Of a stretch of DNA of 64,000 bases, positions 10,536 to 22,106 are shown one piece after another (the first letter of the stretch is position 1; each line of letters opens with the position of its first letter). Source of the stretch: Knoxdaviesia capensis (lineage: Eukaryota > Ascomycota > Sordariomycetes > Microascales > Gondwanamycetaceae); the NCBI GenBank assembly GCA_001510575.1, contig LNGK01000002.1:589271-653270 (forward strand), read 5' to 3'. Under the pieces are notes generated by a model that made no database searches, had not been told where the DNA came from, and saw only the letters and a list, made by a program, of their open reading frames with translations. The translations under genes and the position numbers were made by a program.

Positions 10536-11197
10536 CAGTTCCCCGAGCAGCCGGCCCACTAGCAAAAAGAAACCAGCCAAGTTCGCAGCGGGTATCCGAG
10601 CATCTGTAACACGAGAGCCAGGCAGGTGAAGGAAGGAAGTTGGGAACACACCTGTCAGGCCCGGGCCTGAACCTGTCGGCACGTCGTATGGGCCCAGCTC
10701 CGCCGATTGTTTGTCTCCTCAGTCGGTATCTCGCTGGCGTCGTCGTTGTCATCGTCGCTGTCTGCATGAAACGTCGACAACACGTACGCGTCTAAATGTG
10801 GAAGCCGGCATCTCTCCCCGATCGGTCAGCCATGCATCCAGGGGGTGGTGAGAGCACTATACCGAGACATAAAGAGAGACAGAAGGGTTCCCACTTGCTG
10901 CTTTGGGTTTGATCTGCACCTAGTTTTGGGCGGATCCCAGCCGCGCAAGCCTTATGGTCGAAGGGGGGAGGGGGGTGGATTCGTCAACCACAGAGCCGCC
11001 GCATGTTATTTAAAAAAGAGTGGGCAGACTACAAAAAGGCCAAGATATCCCAAAGGTCCCCTTCGTCAGCGCAAGTGGACACACTGGCGAAGCGGCGGGA
11101 TTCTGGGTGGGAAAAGGAGAGAAAAAGGAAGAAAAGAAAAAAAGGCCAATCCGAAACGAGTTGCTGGAATAGTTTGTGTGTGTGTGAGTGTGTGTGC

Positions 11198-11281
11198 GCC
11201 AGCTGGCAGTGCCGTTTGCCAGTGGCTGCCAGTGGCCGCCAGTTGCTGCTGGCTGGCAGACACTGCTCGCCAACTGCCACC
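11198..11281. repeat. Cluster of GCCAG/CTGGC half-sites with 10-bp periodic repeats
   Basis: Three adjacent 10-bp units (11216-11225, 11226-11235, 11236-11245; consensus CYGCCAGTGG) are flanked by inverted forms (CCAGCTGGCAG before, GCTGGCTGGCAG after) and by two further GCCAA/GCCAC copies. At least seven half-sites occur in 84 bases. Confidence 0.7.
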
Positions 11282-11530
11282 TGTGGATTTACACGTTCTT
11301 CGCAGAAATGTCGTGATAGCTTCAATGTTCCACTTGCTCTTCCGCGCATTCTAGCCAGCCAGTTCACCCCTATCTTCTTGTCTCTCATTTTTCAATGTCC
11401 TTTGGGTCGTTCTCGCTCGCTTCCCCCGTTTCTCACCCTCTTTGTTCTGGCCAATTCCTGGATATATCCAGCACCCCGCGCATGACTTCCTTTTCCTTTC
11501 TCATGGCCGTTAGAAATCTTCGCCGCCGCG

Positions 11531-11665
11531 ATGCACTCCGAAACCCTCCGCAGCCGTGTTCGGGCACCGGTCAACCCGGGCCAGGCTCAGCAGCCACTGG
11601 TTCAGCGGGGGCGGATATCCGGCGTGGAGAAACCGCACCCGCGGCCGGGGTCAGAGCTCGGTTAG
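11531..11665 (+). CDS. Possible small ORF (44 aa), status uncertain
   Basis: An ATG-initiated ORF that encodes MHSETLRSRVRAPVNPGQAQ and continues to a TAG; it is basic and Pro/Gln-rich. It follows about 140 bases of pyrimidine-rich sequence resembling a fungal 5' leader and lies 250 bases downstream of the half-site cluster. I do not recognise the protein. It could be the first exon of a gene whose other exons I cannot place, or chance. No conservation evidence is available from the sequence itself. Confidence 0.2.
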   Translation: MHSETLRSRVRAPVNPGQAQQPLVQRGRISGVEKPHPRPGSELG

Positions 11666-12320
11666 AGGTTGTGGGGGGGAGCCATTTGTTTGTTTTGCGG
11701 GGATCTCTGTTGGGCTGTTTCGTTGTGCACTTTTGTCGAGAGAACATCGGTCGGCGATGATGAAATGACTATACTGGCAGATCCAACATGGTTCATCGGT
11801 CTTGACCCTTAGGGTTACTCTCTTGCTTGACGTGAATGCTACGCTGCTCTTTCAGGGGACACGTAAGACACCTACGAAGGCCACGCCTTGCTGTACGCGA
11901 GGGGCCCCTGACCACCAGGTGGAAACCAGTCGTGTCACTTTGACCTCACGTCTTTGCCTGCTTATTCTTGTTTCCGGCTTCTTACGGTCCTTTTGACCTT
12001 TTCCCCCAGCTCCCGCCCGGTTTTCTTACGCCGCCGGGTCCTCCGCTTACGCGAACTATTCCCCCGATCCAGCTCCCCCGGGATATCCGGTCCCCGTTCC
12101 CACTCTCCCATTCGCCCCCATATGCACATTATATCGCTTAGGCGAACTCTCGGCCGGATATATCCCCTTCGCTAACGGTCTAGCTCGTCGTCGATATCAC
12201 TTGACCTGTCGCGCCCTTCTCCCCCACCGAGTTTCTTCACGTGACTGTACTGGAACTTTTCTCTTCGTCGTGGCTTCACATGGCTTCTTACTAGCCCTTT
12301 AGCGATACTTTCAACCACAG

Positions 12321-12601
12321 ATGTCTGTTTCCTCGAGTTCGTCTTTCAGTACTCTCTTGCCATCCCACCACCAAACCACTTCGACGTCCAAGCTGGCACC
12401 TGTCGTTCGTCTTCTCTCCGGCCATCTACACCGAGACAGCGCTGCCTCTACTGACGGGGTGAGGGCCTCCCCTTCTCTCTTGGTTCTATGTGGTCGTTTC
12501 GTCGGATATGCCTAACGACAGCGAGGAAGCCGACTCTCTGCAATGCCCCAGACTATCCGAGATCATATACGGTCTAGCTTCTTGAAAGGGCCATGGGTGT
12601 A
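12321..12601 (+). CDS. Possible two-exon short ORF, status uncertain
   Basis: ATG at 12321 opens a Ser-rich frame (MSVSSSSSFSTLLPSHHQTT). A good intron follows: donor GGG|GTGAGG near 12459, a CTAAC branch site and CAG acceptor near 12522. Joining in phase extends the frame to a TAA at about 12599, giving roughly 72 aa. The splice signals are better than expected by chance, but the product matches no family I know and a true terminal exon is not evident. It may be the 5' part of a gene or a spliced non-coding RNA. Confidence 0.2.
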
Positions 12602-13150
12602 ATCCAAGAGCGCCCCTTCACCACCGCCAAACCTCACGATCCGCCTTCCCGGCGGTCTGCCGCGAAGAGCAGTCCGCCCGGATGTCCATACACTCCAGAG
12701 CATGTCCGTGAGGGCTCGCTCCCCGGCCCAGACGACCGGGCTGTAGGTTTTTTTTCTTCTTTTCTCCATCCCGGTACACTTCTGCAGAGTCCCATTCAAA
12801 TGCCCGAACTTCCGGGCTATCGGTGTCTCGAGATAATCGTGGTGCTAACCAAGGAGCGTGGCATGCTAGTCAGGTATATCGCACAACAGCAGTGTCTACG
12901 CCCGCATTTCTTTTGCACATCTCCAGCACACACGTACAGTAGACACATTTGCTCGATATTCAAATAAATCATCAGGCCGGTGTTACAATGCAACACACGC
13001 CCCAAGTCCACACACTCCTCCAAAACCCCCCGAACCAGACACCTCCCCAACCGACCGTGGACCAGACCCGCAGCTGCTCTCTAAAGAAAGAGAGCACAGG
13101 TGCTCGTACGTCTCCACCCACGGATATTACTCCAGCCCCGTAAACTCCAA

Positions 13151-13154
<4 letters not shown>

Positions 13155-13193
<39 letters not shown>
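13155..13193. repeat. (GA)n microsatellite
   Basis: Near-perfect GA dinucleotide run of about 19 units on the plus strand, in the 4.4-kb intergenic region. Confidence 0.9.
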
Positions 13194-13199
<6 letters not shown>

Positions 13200-14600
13200 C
13201 GGGCTTGTATATTCATAAAAGCGACCACCGTAAACCGTAAGATACATCTCGGCAAGACACCACCCCGCCCCCCTCGCTACACTCTAGCTAGACCAGACTA
13301 AGGGGTGGGGGGGGGCAGTAGGGACCAGGAAAGCAAGGCCTCGTAGAACAACAGCCGTCAAACTCTCGGCCTCATAGACAGACGAACCAGTTCATCCTCA
13401 AAACCTCTCTAGGAAACAAGAGTCCCACCCCGAAGAGAGATCGAAGCAACCCCGGTGTCCAAGACCCGCAGCAGGCGGGCACATACAACAAGATACGTGA
13501 TGGAGGCAGAGTCAGGACTCGGTGAGAATTTTAAAATCAAACGGCGGGGAGGGGGACTATGGACACAGAGAGCGTGCCAGGACGAGAACAAAAACAAGAA
13601 GTCCACGCCGAGAACACAACGACACACACTCCCCACCTCTCTTCTGACCCTCCCTCACTCGAGAGAGGACCGGCCCAGCCAAGCCCCGCCACCCGGCGCT
13701 CCGTAGCACAGAACGACGACGACGACGGCGGCGGACCCAAACGCCCGGCCCGTGAAGAATAAACAGATCCCACGACCACCAGAACCCTTTCTGCTCTCTC
13801 CCATCTCTCTCTCTCTCGCCCACCCCCGTCTCTCCCGCAGGACCCCTTCAGATATGGGTGTAGCAAGTCCCCTCCGGCCGGTAGACACGTATCTTTCTTT
13901 CCCCCAGATCATAGCAACACACTCCAAGCTACAACACCACACGAAAAGAAACAAGGAGACTGAACCCCAAGACACTCAAGAAAAAGAAGAAAAAAAAGTC
14001 TGTTCTTTTAAATCTGAAAAAAAGTTAAAAAAGAAAGAAAAAAGTCTGTTCACGTCTCTCCCTCCCCATCCCCCTTCACCACTCCCTAACCCCCTTTCCC
14101 CGTTACCCTTCCCTTTCCTCCGCCCGAACAAAGCAAAAGCACCATCACAAGTCCGTTTCGACAGGTTCACAGCCGGCATACCCTGCCGTGAGAGCCCGAC
14201 CGCCACCCGCCGTATCATGCATGAAAAATAAACAATGAACATGGAGAAATAAGAAACATTGTGAAAAAAGAAAGATAAAACTTAATTCATCAAGCGCAAA
14301 AGAAATAGTTCCCGCTTATGTGTTATGTGTAGTAGGTATGAGTGTATGTGAATATGTGTGTCGTGGTCTTCGAATGAACCGTCCGTCCCACTTGAACCGC
14401 AATAAAAAGAGGAAACCCGCTTGTCTGTCCCAGACCAAGGAAAGAGAAAAAAAAAACATCGAAAGAACCCCCGTCGTTCGTGAACCGGACGCAAAGAAGA
14501 CTATGAAAAGAGACAACGCCGATAAAGTCATAAAGGCGTCAACGCCACCACCAACCCAGAAAGCGTCGGTGGATCCGTCCAGCATGTGCTGCTGCTAGCC

Positions 14601-17600
14601 CTAATTGCGGATCGGCGGCAGGATACGCGGATCCAGCAGCCGGTCGGCGCGGATCTTCGATGCCTCGGTGCCGTCGTCGGGCTGCGCCAGCTCCTTGAAC
14701 CACGGGTGCTGCAGCGCCTGCTTGGCGGTGATTCTTTGCGCCGGGTCGTACACGAAAATCTTGCGCAGCAGGTCGAGGAAGTTGCGGAGGAACGAGTTCG
14801 TGGTGGGGATGATGTCCTGTTGACGAGAGGCAGAGGTTGTTAGGATAATATTCACTCGAAAACCAATCATCAGTGGGTCTTTGGGTGAGTACTTACTCCG
14901 AGAACCTTCATGGCTTTGACAAACCGCTTCGATGCTCTGGTAGTCTCAGCTGTCGGGTAGTCCAGCCGTTGTCTCTTGAAGTACCTGTGGGGGACAGATA
15001 GTTAGCCATACTGCATGAATCCATCTGCAAAGCCACGGAGAGCATCATATCAACAGCACACACAACGCGGAATCAACTTACTTCGAAGCGGGATTGTTAG
15101 CTCCGCGGGACGACTTAGAGATGGCGTGGATGAGGTGCGTGTCTATCCGAGACCCAACAACCGCCTCCATCATGGCCAGATGTTCCAGGTTGTCGTGGGT
15201 CTGGAACAGCGCATCGCCGGTGAAGAACTCCACCAGGATGCAGCCAATGCTCCAGATATCGCACGGGTACGACCAGCCCAGCCCAAGGATGATCTCGGGC
15301 GCCCGATAGTGGCGCGTCGACACCACCGAGGAGTGGTACTCGTCCTGGAACGTGGCCGAGCCGAAATCGATCAGGCGGATCTCCGTGTCCAGGAGCACCT
15401 TCCGCTGGTTCGCTTGTCGGCTGACGGTTCCCGACGACGAGGGGATCTTGCGGTTATATGTAAACGTCTGATACGAACTGTCGCACAGGAGGATATTCTC
15501 CGGCTTGAGATCGGTGTGAATCAGGCTCAGATCGTGGAGGACTATTGACGGTTGGATACAAATATGACGTCAGCAACCTCAGACCCAGATTTGAACAGGG
15601 AGAGAGAGAGAGAGAGAGAGAAGGAATGGGACAAATGGAACATACACGCAACGCTGGTAAACAGCTGTCTTGCAAAGCTCTGGATCTGGCTGTTGGGGAA
15701 CGGCACAAAGCTGTTGCTCTTGAGGAAGTCAAACACGCTCTGGCCCAGGAGATCCATGACGATGCAGATGTGGTTTCGGAAGTCGAAGCAGTCCCGGAGG
15801 TGGATGCATCGGTTCCGGTTCTCCTCGTCGTTGGCCTTGAGCGTGGCAAGCACACGTAGTTCGATTTTCGAGGCGTCGCGGTATTTTTGTACCGAGCGGA
15901 TGATCTTGATGGCAACGGCCTTGCCGTTTCTTCGGCGATCTCTGGCTTGTACGACCTTGCCAAACGTTCCTTGGCCCAGGAGTTTCACCATTTGGTCTGT
16001 TTGGAGACAGAAGAAACAGGGTTAGTAAAGGCGCGATTTTCAGGTCATTCTGAGCGGAACAATCGGTTGCAGGATTGGCGGGCCGTTCAACCCAAGGCGT
16101 CTGTATGTAAATCCAGCGGGGAAGGACAGGTGGGAGGGACTCGTACATCGATCGGTGAGTTCACCGTCAGGAACCACAATATAGTGGCCATCTTCGTCAT
16201 CGACCTTGACATTCCGGTTGTAGGTCTAAAAAGGAGTGTAAAAATCTGCGGTTAGATATGGTGATCATGGATGCAATTTAAACGCAAAAAAGCAGGCGGT
16301 ATTTTCAGCACAAAGAAAGGAAAGTTTCAGAACAAAGACTAGGGACAGTAAAGTCACCGAATCAATGGCTGAAGTGGTCATAGGAACGGGACTGCACCGT
16401 CAACAGAACGCTGAGGGAAATTTGCAGGAGATGAAACAGCGTGAAAAGGGCAAGGGGAGGGCAGATGAGGCGTTCCGGTGATGATATTTTCACTAGACTG
16501 AAATGCCACAAGAGGGGGGGAGAGAGAGTAGTGAAGGAAACGAAACGGAGAATTTTTTGGCAATGGTCAATGAATACCAACGTCGCCCATTCAAGGGTCG
16601 ACAAAACGAAAAGACATCGATGAAAAAGGCAACTCGAATAAAAAAATTGACAAAAAGATATAACTTACGTCGGAGACAACGCGAACGGGAACATCGGGAG
16701 CCTTCTTGGGCGGATACGGCGGCGGGTGATAGGCAAGGTACGAGTCGCCCAAAACCTCGACCTCTCGCCGTTTCGCTTCGATGGCGATTTGCTGGCGAGT
16801 GCGTTTCCGCTTCTGGTTTGTTTGCACCTCGAGTTCGTACTGCGAATTCGACGAGAGCGACGTGGCGGCGGTGGTGTGCAGGCCCGACGTGGTGCGGTCG
16901 GTGGAAACCGTCGACGGCGTGCCGTTGATGTGAGGCGTGTTGGTATGGGGAGAATTTGCGTATTTGTTGTTGTGGTAGACGGCGTCGTACGTGGCCAGGT
17001 CGGCGACAGTGTCTCGCTTCCGCTTCTTGACGGCGGGCCGGGTGGAATCGGCGGTGGCGGTATAGCTGGAGTCGTCGAGCGTGAGCACGTTGACGGAAGA
17101 ATGGTGATGATCGGAGAGCGACGACATGTCGAGCGATTCGGGATCGGGCGTGTCGTCGTCGATGACGATGATTTCCTTGGGCAGGCCATTTTTGTAGAAG
17201 GCGCCCCAATCGGGCTCGCGAGAGCGTCGCCGCTTTCGGGTCTGGTCATCAGACCGGGAGGCCACAGTGGCAGCAGCCATGGTGTCGGATTTGGGAGATG
17301 AGGCCGACACGGTGAGATGGTGATGGTGATGCGAATTGGGCGGTGGAGGAGGGGAATGAGATTGGAGAGGCAGCGGAGGTGGAGATACCCGAACGTCGAG
17401 GGAGGCTGCAGACGATGAGGGGAGAGACGAAGGCAGACTCAGGCCATTTAAGCCGACGGGCAAATACGAGGGAAGATTTTGAGAGAGGCGAGGGTGGTGA
17501 ATGTGACTGGCAGTGGTGGTAGCAGTGGCAGTGGTGGGCGTTGATGAGCCAAGCGAGAAACGCTGATACTGTTGCTGCTGAAGGCCCAGGCTCACGTTCA

Positions 17601-18387
17601 CGTTCAGGGCCGAAGGGCGCTGAGCAGTAGCGACAGATGGCGGCGTTGTAGTGGCAGAGCCGGCACTGGCGAGGTGGGGAGAGGGCAATGGCAGTGGGAG
17701 AGGCCGCTGTAACGCAGACGGTTGCGGGTGGTGGATGTGGGAGGAGTGAAGATGGCCAGCAGGGACAACAGGACCAGCCAAGTGCAGTGGCGGCTGAGGC
17801 TGCAGCACTAGAATCAGAGGAGTCAGACGGAGAGGAGGCGGCTGAGTGGAAGCAGTGGAAGAGGCCTGTGTCAGGCTGGTCAGGGTTGTAGCGGCTGTAG
17901 CGACAGCAGAGTCGGCAGACGACGACGACGAGGAGACACCCGAAGAGGCCGACGCCGAGGTGTTTGTCGAGGAGAACGAAGCGGATGACAAAGACGGAGT
18001 CGGATAATGGACGCAATAAACAGACGAGGCCGACAAAGACGATGGAGAGGCGGTCGAGGAAGGAACAGGATGATGACAGTAAATGTGAGGGTGATGACTG
18101 TGCGGAGAGATATTTTGGGTGTTTTGGGCGTAGAGAGGAGACCGATGAAGAGGATGAGGGGGAGGAACAGGGAGAGAATCAGACTGCGGCTGGGAAAAGG
18201 CGGGCAGCGGAAGGCCAGGCGACGGGATGATGGAATAGCGCAGAGGCTGTAGGGGCGAGTGCAGTGGCTGCAGCGGTTGCAGAGGCTGCTCCAGAGGCGG
18301 CAAAGCTTGCAGAGACTCCAGGGACTTCAGGGCTGGATGGGGAGGATGGTAGTGAGGACGAGTCGCTGTAGCAGTGGGAGTTGACAT
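14601..18387 (-). CDS. lkh1: LAMMER (CLK-type) dual-specificity protein kinase
   Basis: Six reverse-strand exons: 18387-16669, 16225-16147, 15996-15646, 15541-15082, 14984-14897 and 14816-14601; all joins are in phase and give 970 aa. LAMMER kinases phosphorylate SR-type splicing factors and other regulators. The N-terminal 573 aa are low complexity (poly-Ser, -His and -Pro), with nuclear-type basic clusters (RKRRRSR, KKRKR) and the conserved fungal pre-kinase segment (KRKRTRQQ through LAYHPPPYPP). Kinase domain: GQGTFGKV (607-614), VAIK Lys630, HTDLKPEN with Asp727, DFG Asp775, and the diagnostic EHLAMMEAVVG (836-846). The start is ATG 18387, giving MSTPTATAT as in other fungal members; an upstream TTG-initiated frame was ignored. 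Intron 1 is 443 nt, long for this window; intron 3 has a (CT)n polypyrimidine tract. Identification is firm; targets are inferred from family knowledge. Confidence 0.95.
15600..15621. repeat. lkh1: (GA)n microsatellite inside kinase intron 3
   Basis: On the coding strand this is (CT)n, lying about 60-80 bases upstream of the intron 3 acceptor. Length variation here could affect splicing, though that is speculation. Confidence 0.9.
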
Positions 18388-18936
18388 TGCTTTCAGGCGG
18401 CGACGGAAAACGGGCAGCCGTTGAAACCTGGGAAAAGGGGGCGAGGGAGGCAAATATCACCAGAAGCGAGAAAAAGGCGTTGTCGGGAAAACCGCGGCAG
18501 AATGGGTCAAGCCTTTTTCCGTGGGCCGGGTGGACCATTCATGGGTTAGGGGAGTTTCTGGCGGTGGTTGCTCGGGTGTCCCAAGGTCTGTGAGAGAAGT
18601 GTCGAGGCCCCTTCACTTTTTTTTTTCGTTCGAGAGTTGCCAGGGCGTCGGTATGCTGGATAATAGTGGAAATAGAGCAATATAGCAGACTCTTCCTTGG
18701 AGGCTTTTTCTTCCGTTTCTTTTTGCTGGGGAAGACACTTTGTAGAAGCAAAAGGAACCAGAGGAGGAGAAGAGGAGAGAAGTGGGCAAATTATAGTGAG
18801 GGAGAGAGAGAGAACAGATGAGGTAGGTGCTTATTAAGGAATTAGAAGAAGTATATTCATATGGGGAAGTGTGAGTAATGACTCTGCTCCCAAGACCGGA
18901 TTAGTAGAAGAAGAGGAAAATTAATGATGAAGAAGG

Positions 18937-18937
18937 A

Positions 18938-18964
<27 letters not shown>
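18937..18964. repeat. (GA)n microsatellite
   Basis: GA dinucleotide run of about 14 units about 550 bases upstream of the kinase start. Confidence 0.9.
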
Positions 18965-18968
<4 letters not shown>

Positions 18969-20418
18969 AAGTCAGATCGTGAAGAAGAGACCCCCAGATG
19001 CAAGAACCAGAGAACACGGCAAGCAAGCAAGAGAGGCAGGCAAAAGCGGAAAAGGCCAAAAACACAATTAAATCCAGAATATTAATATTAAAAAAGAAAC
19101 TGGCCTGAAGGGAGAGAAGAAACCCAGCAAGAAAACTTCGGTAGCAAGGCGAGAGAGCAGGGAAGAGAAGCAGAGATATCTGAATTTCCCGTTGGCCATG
19201 TCCACAACACTTTTCCTGACTTTGTTTGATCCTGTGTGTATGTCTTCCTTTCATGGGTGTGTTTTTGGTAGCCATATATTTCAGTTTCCTTTTTTTTTTT
19301 CTATTTATTCCTTTTTTGTCCCCCGTTAATGGGGCGGCACAGGCTGGAATTACATGCTCGAAACAGGCAAGTATCTACGTCTGTTTCTTTCCCCCTTCTG
19401 GTCTGTTTCTTTTTTGCGTTGTCTTGTATCCGTTCCTAGACTCATTTGTCTTTTTTTATCTACGGGTCCCCTCGTCTCCTATTTACTCAACTGGGGCGGA
19501 GGCAAGGAATATTTCTCTCACGAATCGGCTCGCAGCTGGCTGGTGGTTCTTTGCCTCTAGCCATAAAAACGTGGCTACAACGAAGAGGGATATAAAAGCG
19601 GTAAAAAGTGGTTCTTCGTCTCTCTCTCTCTCGCGCCGCATAGAAAGGAGTCTGCCGCTCTTCTCGCCAAAATCAACCTCTCCGGAGTATCGCAGGCCTG
19701 TCCTGTCGTCTTGAATCCATCGACCCACCCCTGCTGGTATAGACCTGTAGACGAGAAAGACGCCAGCCCCAGTCAGTGCACTGGGCAAGCGGCAGTATAA
19801 GAGAGAATTGTGAATGTGAGAAAAGAACCCTGAGTGTGTGTCGCCTACGAGTTGTTGTTGTCGTCGTTGTTGTCGTCTTCACTGGCACACGAGGAAGGTA
19901 TCTCGGCTCGGGTGCCCGTTGACTGCCATTTGTTCTCTCCTCTCTCTCTCTCTCGATCTTCCTCCTTTCCTCCTCCTGTCTCCATTATGCCGACAAGCGA
20001 CACTAATATAAATGATCGAAAGGTGCCTTTCGCTACAAAGTGACGAGAGCCTTGGCCTGTGGAGTGGCATCGGCCTCTTCGTGTCGCAGGTCACTCTGCA
20101 CCGTGCACAATCGCTCAGTCTTGAACCTACGCGTTTCTGTGCACCGCTGGCCCACAGTGTGGTCACACAGTCTGTGGTGGTGCCGCAGCACGGAGTACAT
20201 TCTCTCTTCTCTTCTCTCTGTCGAGAATGCTGAGACCCAGGAACGCATGCAGTGTTATTTTCCGGCGAGAGACTGGGCGCCTGGCTGTAGTGTTTCGTTC
20301 CTGTTCTCTGTTCCTCTCTCTCTCTTCAGCACGGCTCGTCCGGACTCTCTTCTCTTTGTTTCTGTCCCCTACATATACTGTGCTTCAGTGTGACGACAGA
20401 ACTGCACTGGAAGTGTTA

Positions 20419-20440
20419 CACACACACACACACACACACA
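20419..20440. repeat. (AC)n microsatellite
   Basis: Eleven AC units in the 6.9-kb gene-poor region. Confidence 0.9.
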
Positions 20441-21410
20441 TATGCAAGGTTTGGTTTTCCAGGCGGGGAGAGGCCCAGACTTACCATCCTCTCTATCTCT
20501 CTTCCGATGTGATGTGAGATCGGTTGTGGAAAACAGAGCGTGAGTGAGTGAATGATCAAACTGTGATTCACGGTGCCTTAATTCAGGCCTGCATAAACAG
20601 CGAGAGTGGCCAACAGCGTGGTGAAGCGCCCCCCTACCATCTGCGTGACGGGAAACAAAGGTCGGAGATCTGGGAGTCCAGTTTTGGTTTGCGTGGCGAT
20701 CGTCGAGCCCGGGACTAGTAGTTGTGTCCAGCCGTCCACGACACTGCATCTGTTGAGATATCGACTCCTTACAGTGGTCTCACTCCTCGCTCTCTCGCCT
20801 GCACAAGCCGTATTTAGAAGCAAATAACTAGATCGGATTTACGTGGTGGACATCCGGATAAATGGCGAGACCCGTGCAATCTACTATTCATATCTGTTCA
20901 GTAGCTCCATCTCACAGCTGACAGGAATGTCAGAGTGCCACAACATTATTCACAAATCCCACTAGCCGGTGACGACTATCCCGTTTTGCTGGTGGCTTCA
21001 CAAAATATCGCCTCTGCGACGGGAATCCAGACTGGCACGATAGGTAACGTGAGTCCACACGTGACGGTTGCACTCTTCAACTGTTCCTCTCGTCCACCAC
21101 CATCGTATCGTATCTTCACTTGTATATCTCCGTTCCACCCCATCCAGGCGCCATTCGGAAGACGGAGAGTTTCTTCGCAGAGCGAGCATAACTTCTACAA
21201 CGTCCCGTTCGCCACCGTCCAAGACAACACCACAGCGAGCACTGTACTGTAGTACACTACACTGAGTGGGTTACAGAAAGTATCGCCCGTTCGCCACAGT
21301 CCGAGACCAACGAAACTTCAGGCTCGCAACAAACCACTACTGCACGTTTATTTAGTACCGTCCCCCCCTGGTACAGAGATTCTGGATTCCGGGTCCTCAA
21401 AAATGGCTTT

Positions 21411-21424
21411 CCCCCCCCCCCCCC
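21411..21424. repeat. C14 homopolymer
   Basis: Fourteen consecutive C residues in the gene-poor region. Such tracts are length-unstable and also prone to sequencing error. Confidence 0.85.
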
Positions 21425-21714
21425 AGATTGCTATCAAACTGTCGTAATGTCTACGTCCGTTATCTCCCCTCTTTCTCTCTCACAGTCTCTTGTCCCTGGA
21501 TATGTGTCTAAAGTAGCGTGTACGAGTAGGTTGTGTTCATATGTACAAACTGTACCGGACCAGTACAAATGAGACACTGAACACCAAAAAAAAGACTGGT
21601 ATCAGAGCCGGCTTCCAGCATGCAGCCTGCGGGTACCCGAGCGTCAGATCTGCGCAAATAGTAGTAGTGTACACTACGTAGGCACACGCAGAACCCCGAA
21701 CGCGCGAGAGAAAG

Positions 21715-21733
21715 CGAGAGAGAGAGAGAGAGA
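21715..21733. repeat. (GA)n microsatellite
   Basis: GA run of about 9 units, slightly interrupted on both flanks. Confidence 0.8.
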
Positions 21734-22054
21734 AAGAGAGGAGGGCCGCCAGCCGTCTTTCCCTCAGAAGGAACCCAAGAGAAAGACGAAAAATGCACAT
21801 ACGAAATGCACGATGACTTCCTGCATGCAATAAAATGGAGCCGTGGTGGTGGGTGGTGGCCAGTGCCCGCATATGCCAGGAAGCAGAAACCAGAAGAGCT
21901 AATCCTGCGCAAGTATCGGCGCCGGCCACCAAGGGTTTGGAGATCCTGGAAGATTGAGAACAAGTAGTCAGTAGTTGTTACTGCTGGGCCTAGTCACATT
22001 CGGAGAACACATCGTGGGAGGTGGCCGTTAGTAGGAGAGTGTGCCGCGCGATCC

Positions 22055-22106
22055 TAAAGAAAAAACATAAATATAAATATAAAAAAATAAAAATAAAAAT
22101 AAAAAG
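22055..22106. repeat. A-rich ATAAA-type low-complexity tract
   Basis: About 50 bases built from ATAAA and TAAAAA units, in sharp contrast to the CT-rich flanks. Confidence 0.8.

Larger units (their letters stand above)
10206..14600. other. 4.4-kb intergenic region with simple repeats and possible short exons
   Basis: Between the MFS 5' end and the kinase 3' end I find no gene I can support firmly. Contents: (GA)n tracts (10240-10271, 13155-13193), a TATA-like site and 17-mer array (10427-10535), a GCCAG/CTGGC half-site cluster (11198-11281), one 44-codon ORF (11531-11665), a possible two-exon short ORF (12321-12601), and C-rich then A-rich low-complexity sequence (13000-14270). The last few hundred bases before 14600 are probably kinase 3' UTR. 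Confidence 0.55.

Noticed and set aside
12593..12967. 124-codon ORF containing LPGYRCLEIIVV, reminiscent of the YbjQ family start
   Set aside because: The glycine-rich core expected after this segment in YbjQ proteins is missing; resemblance is limited to a few residues.
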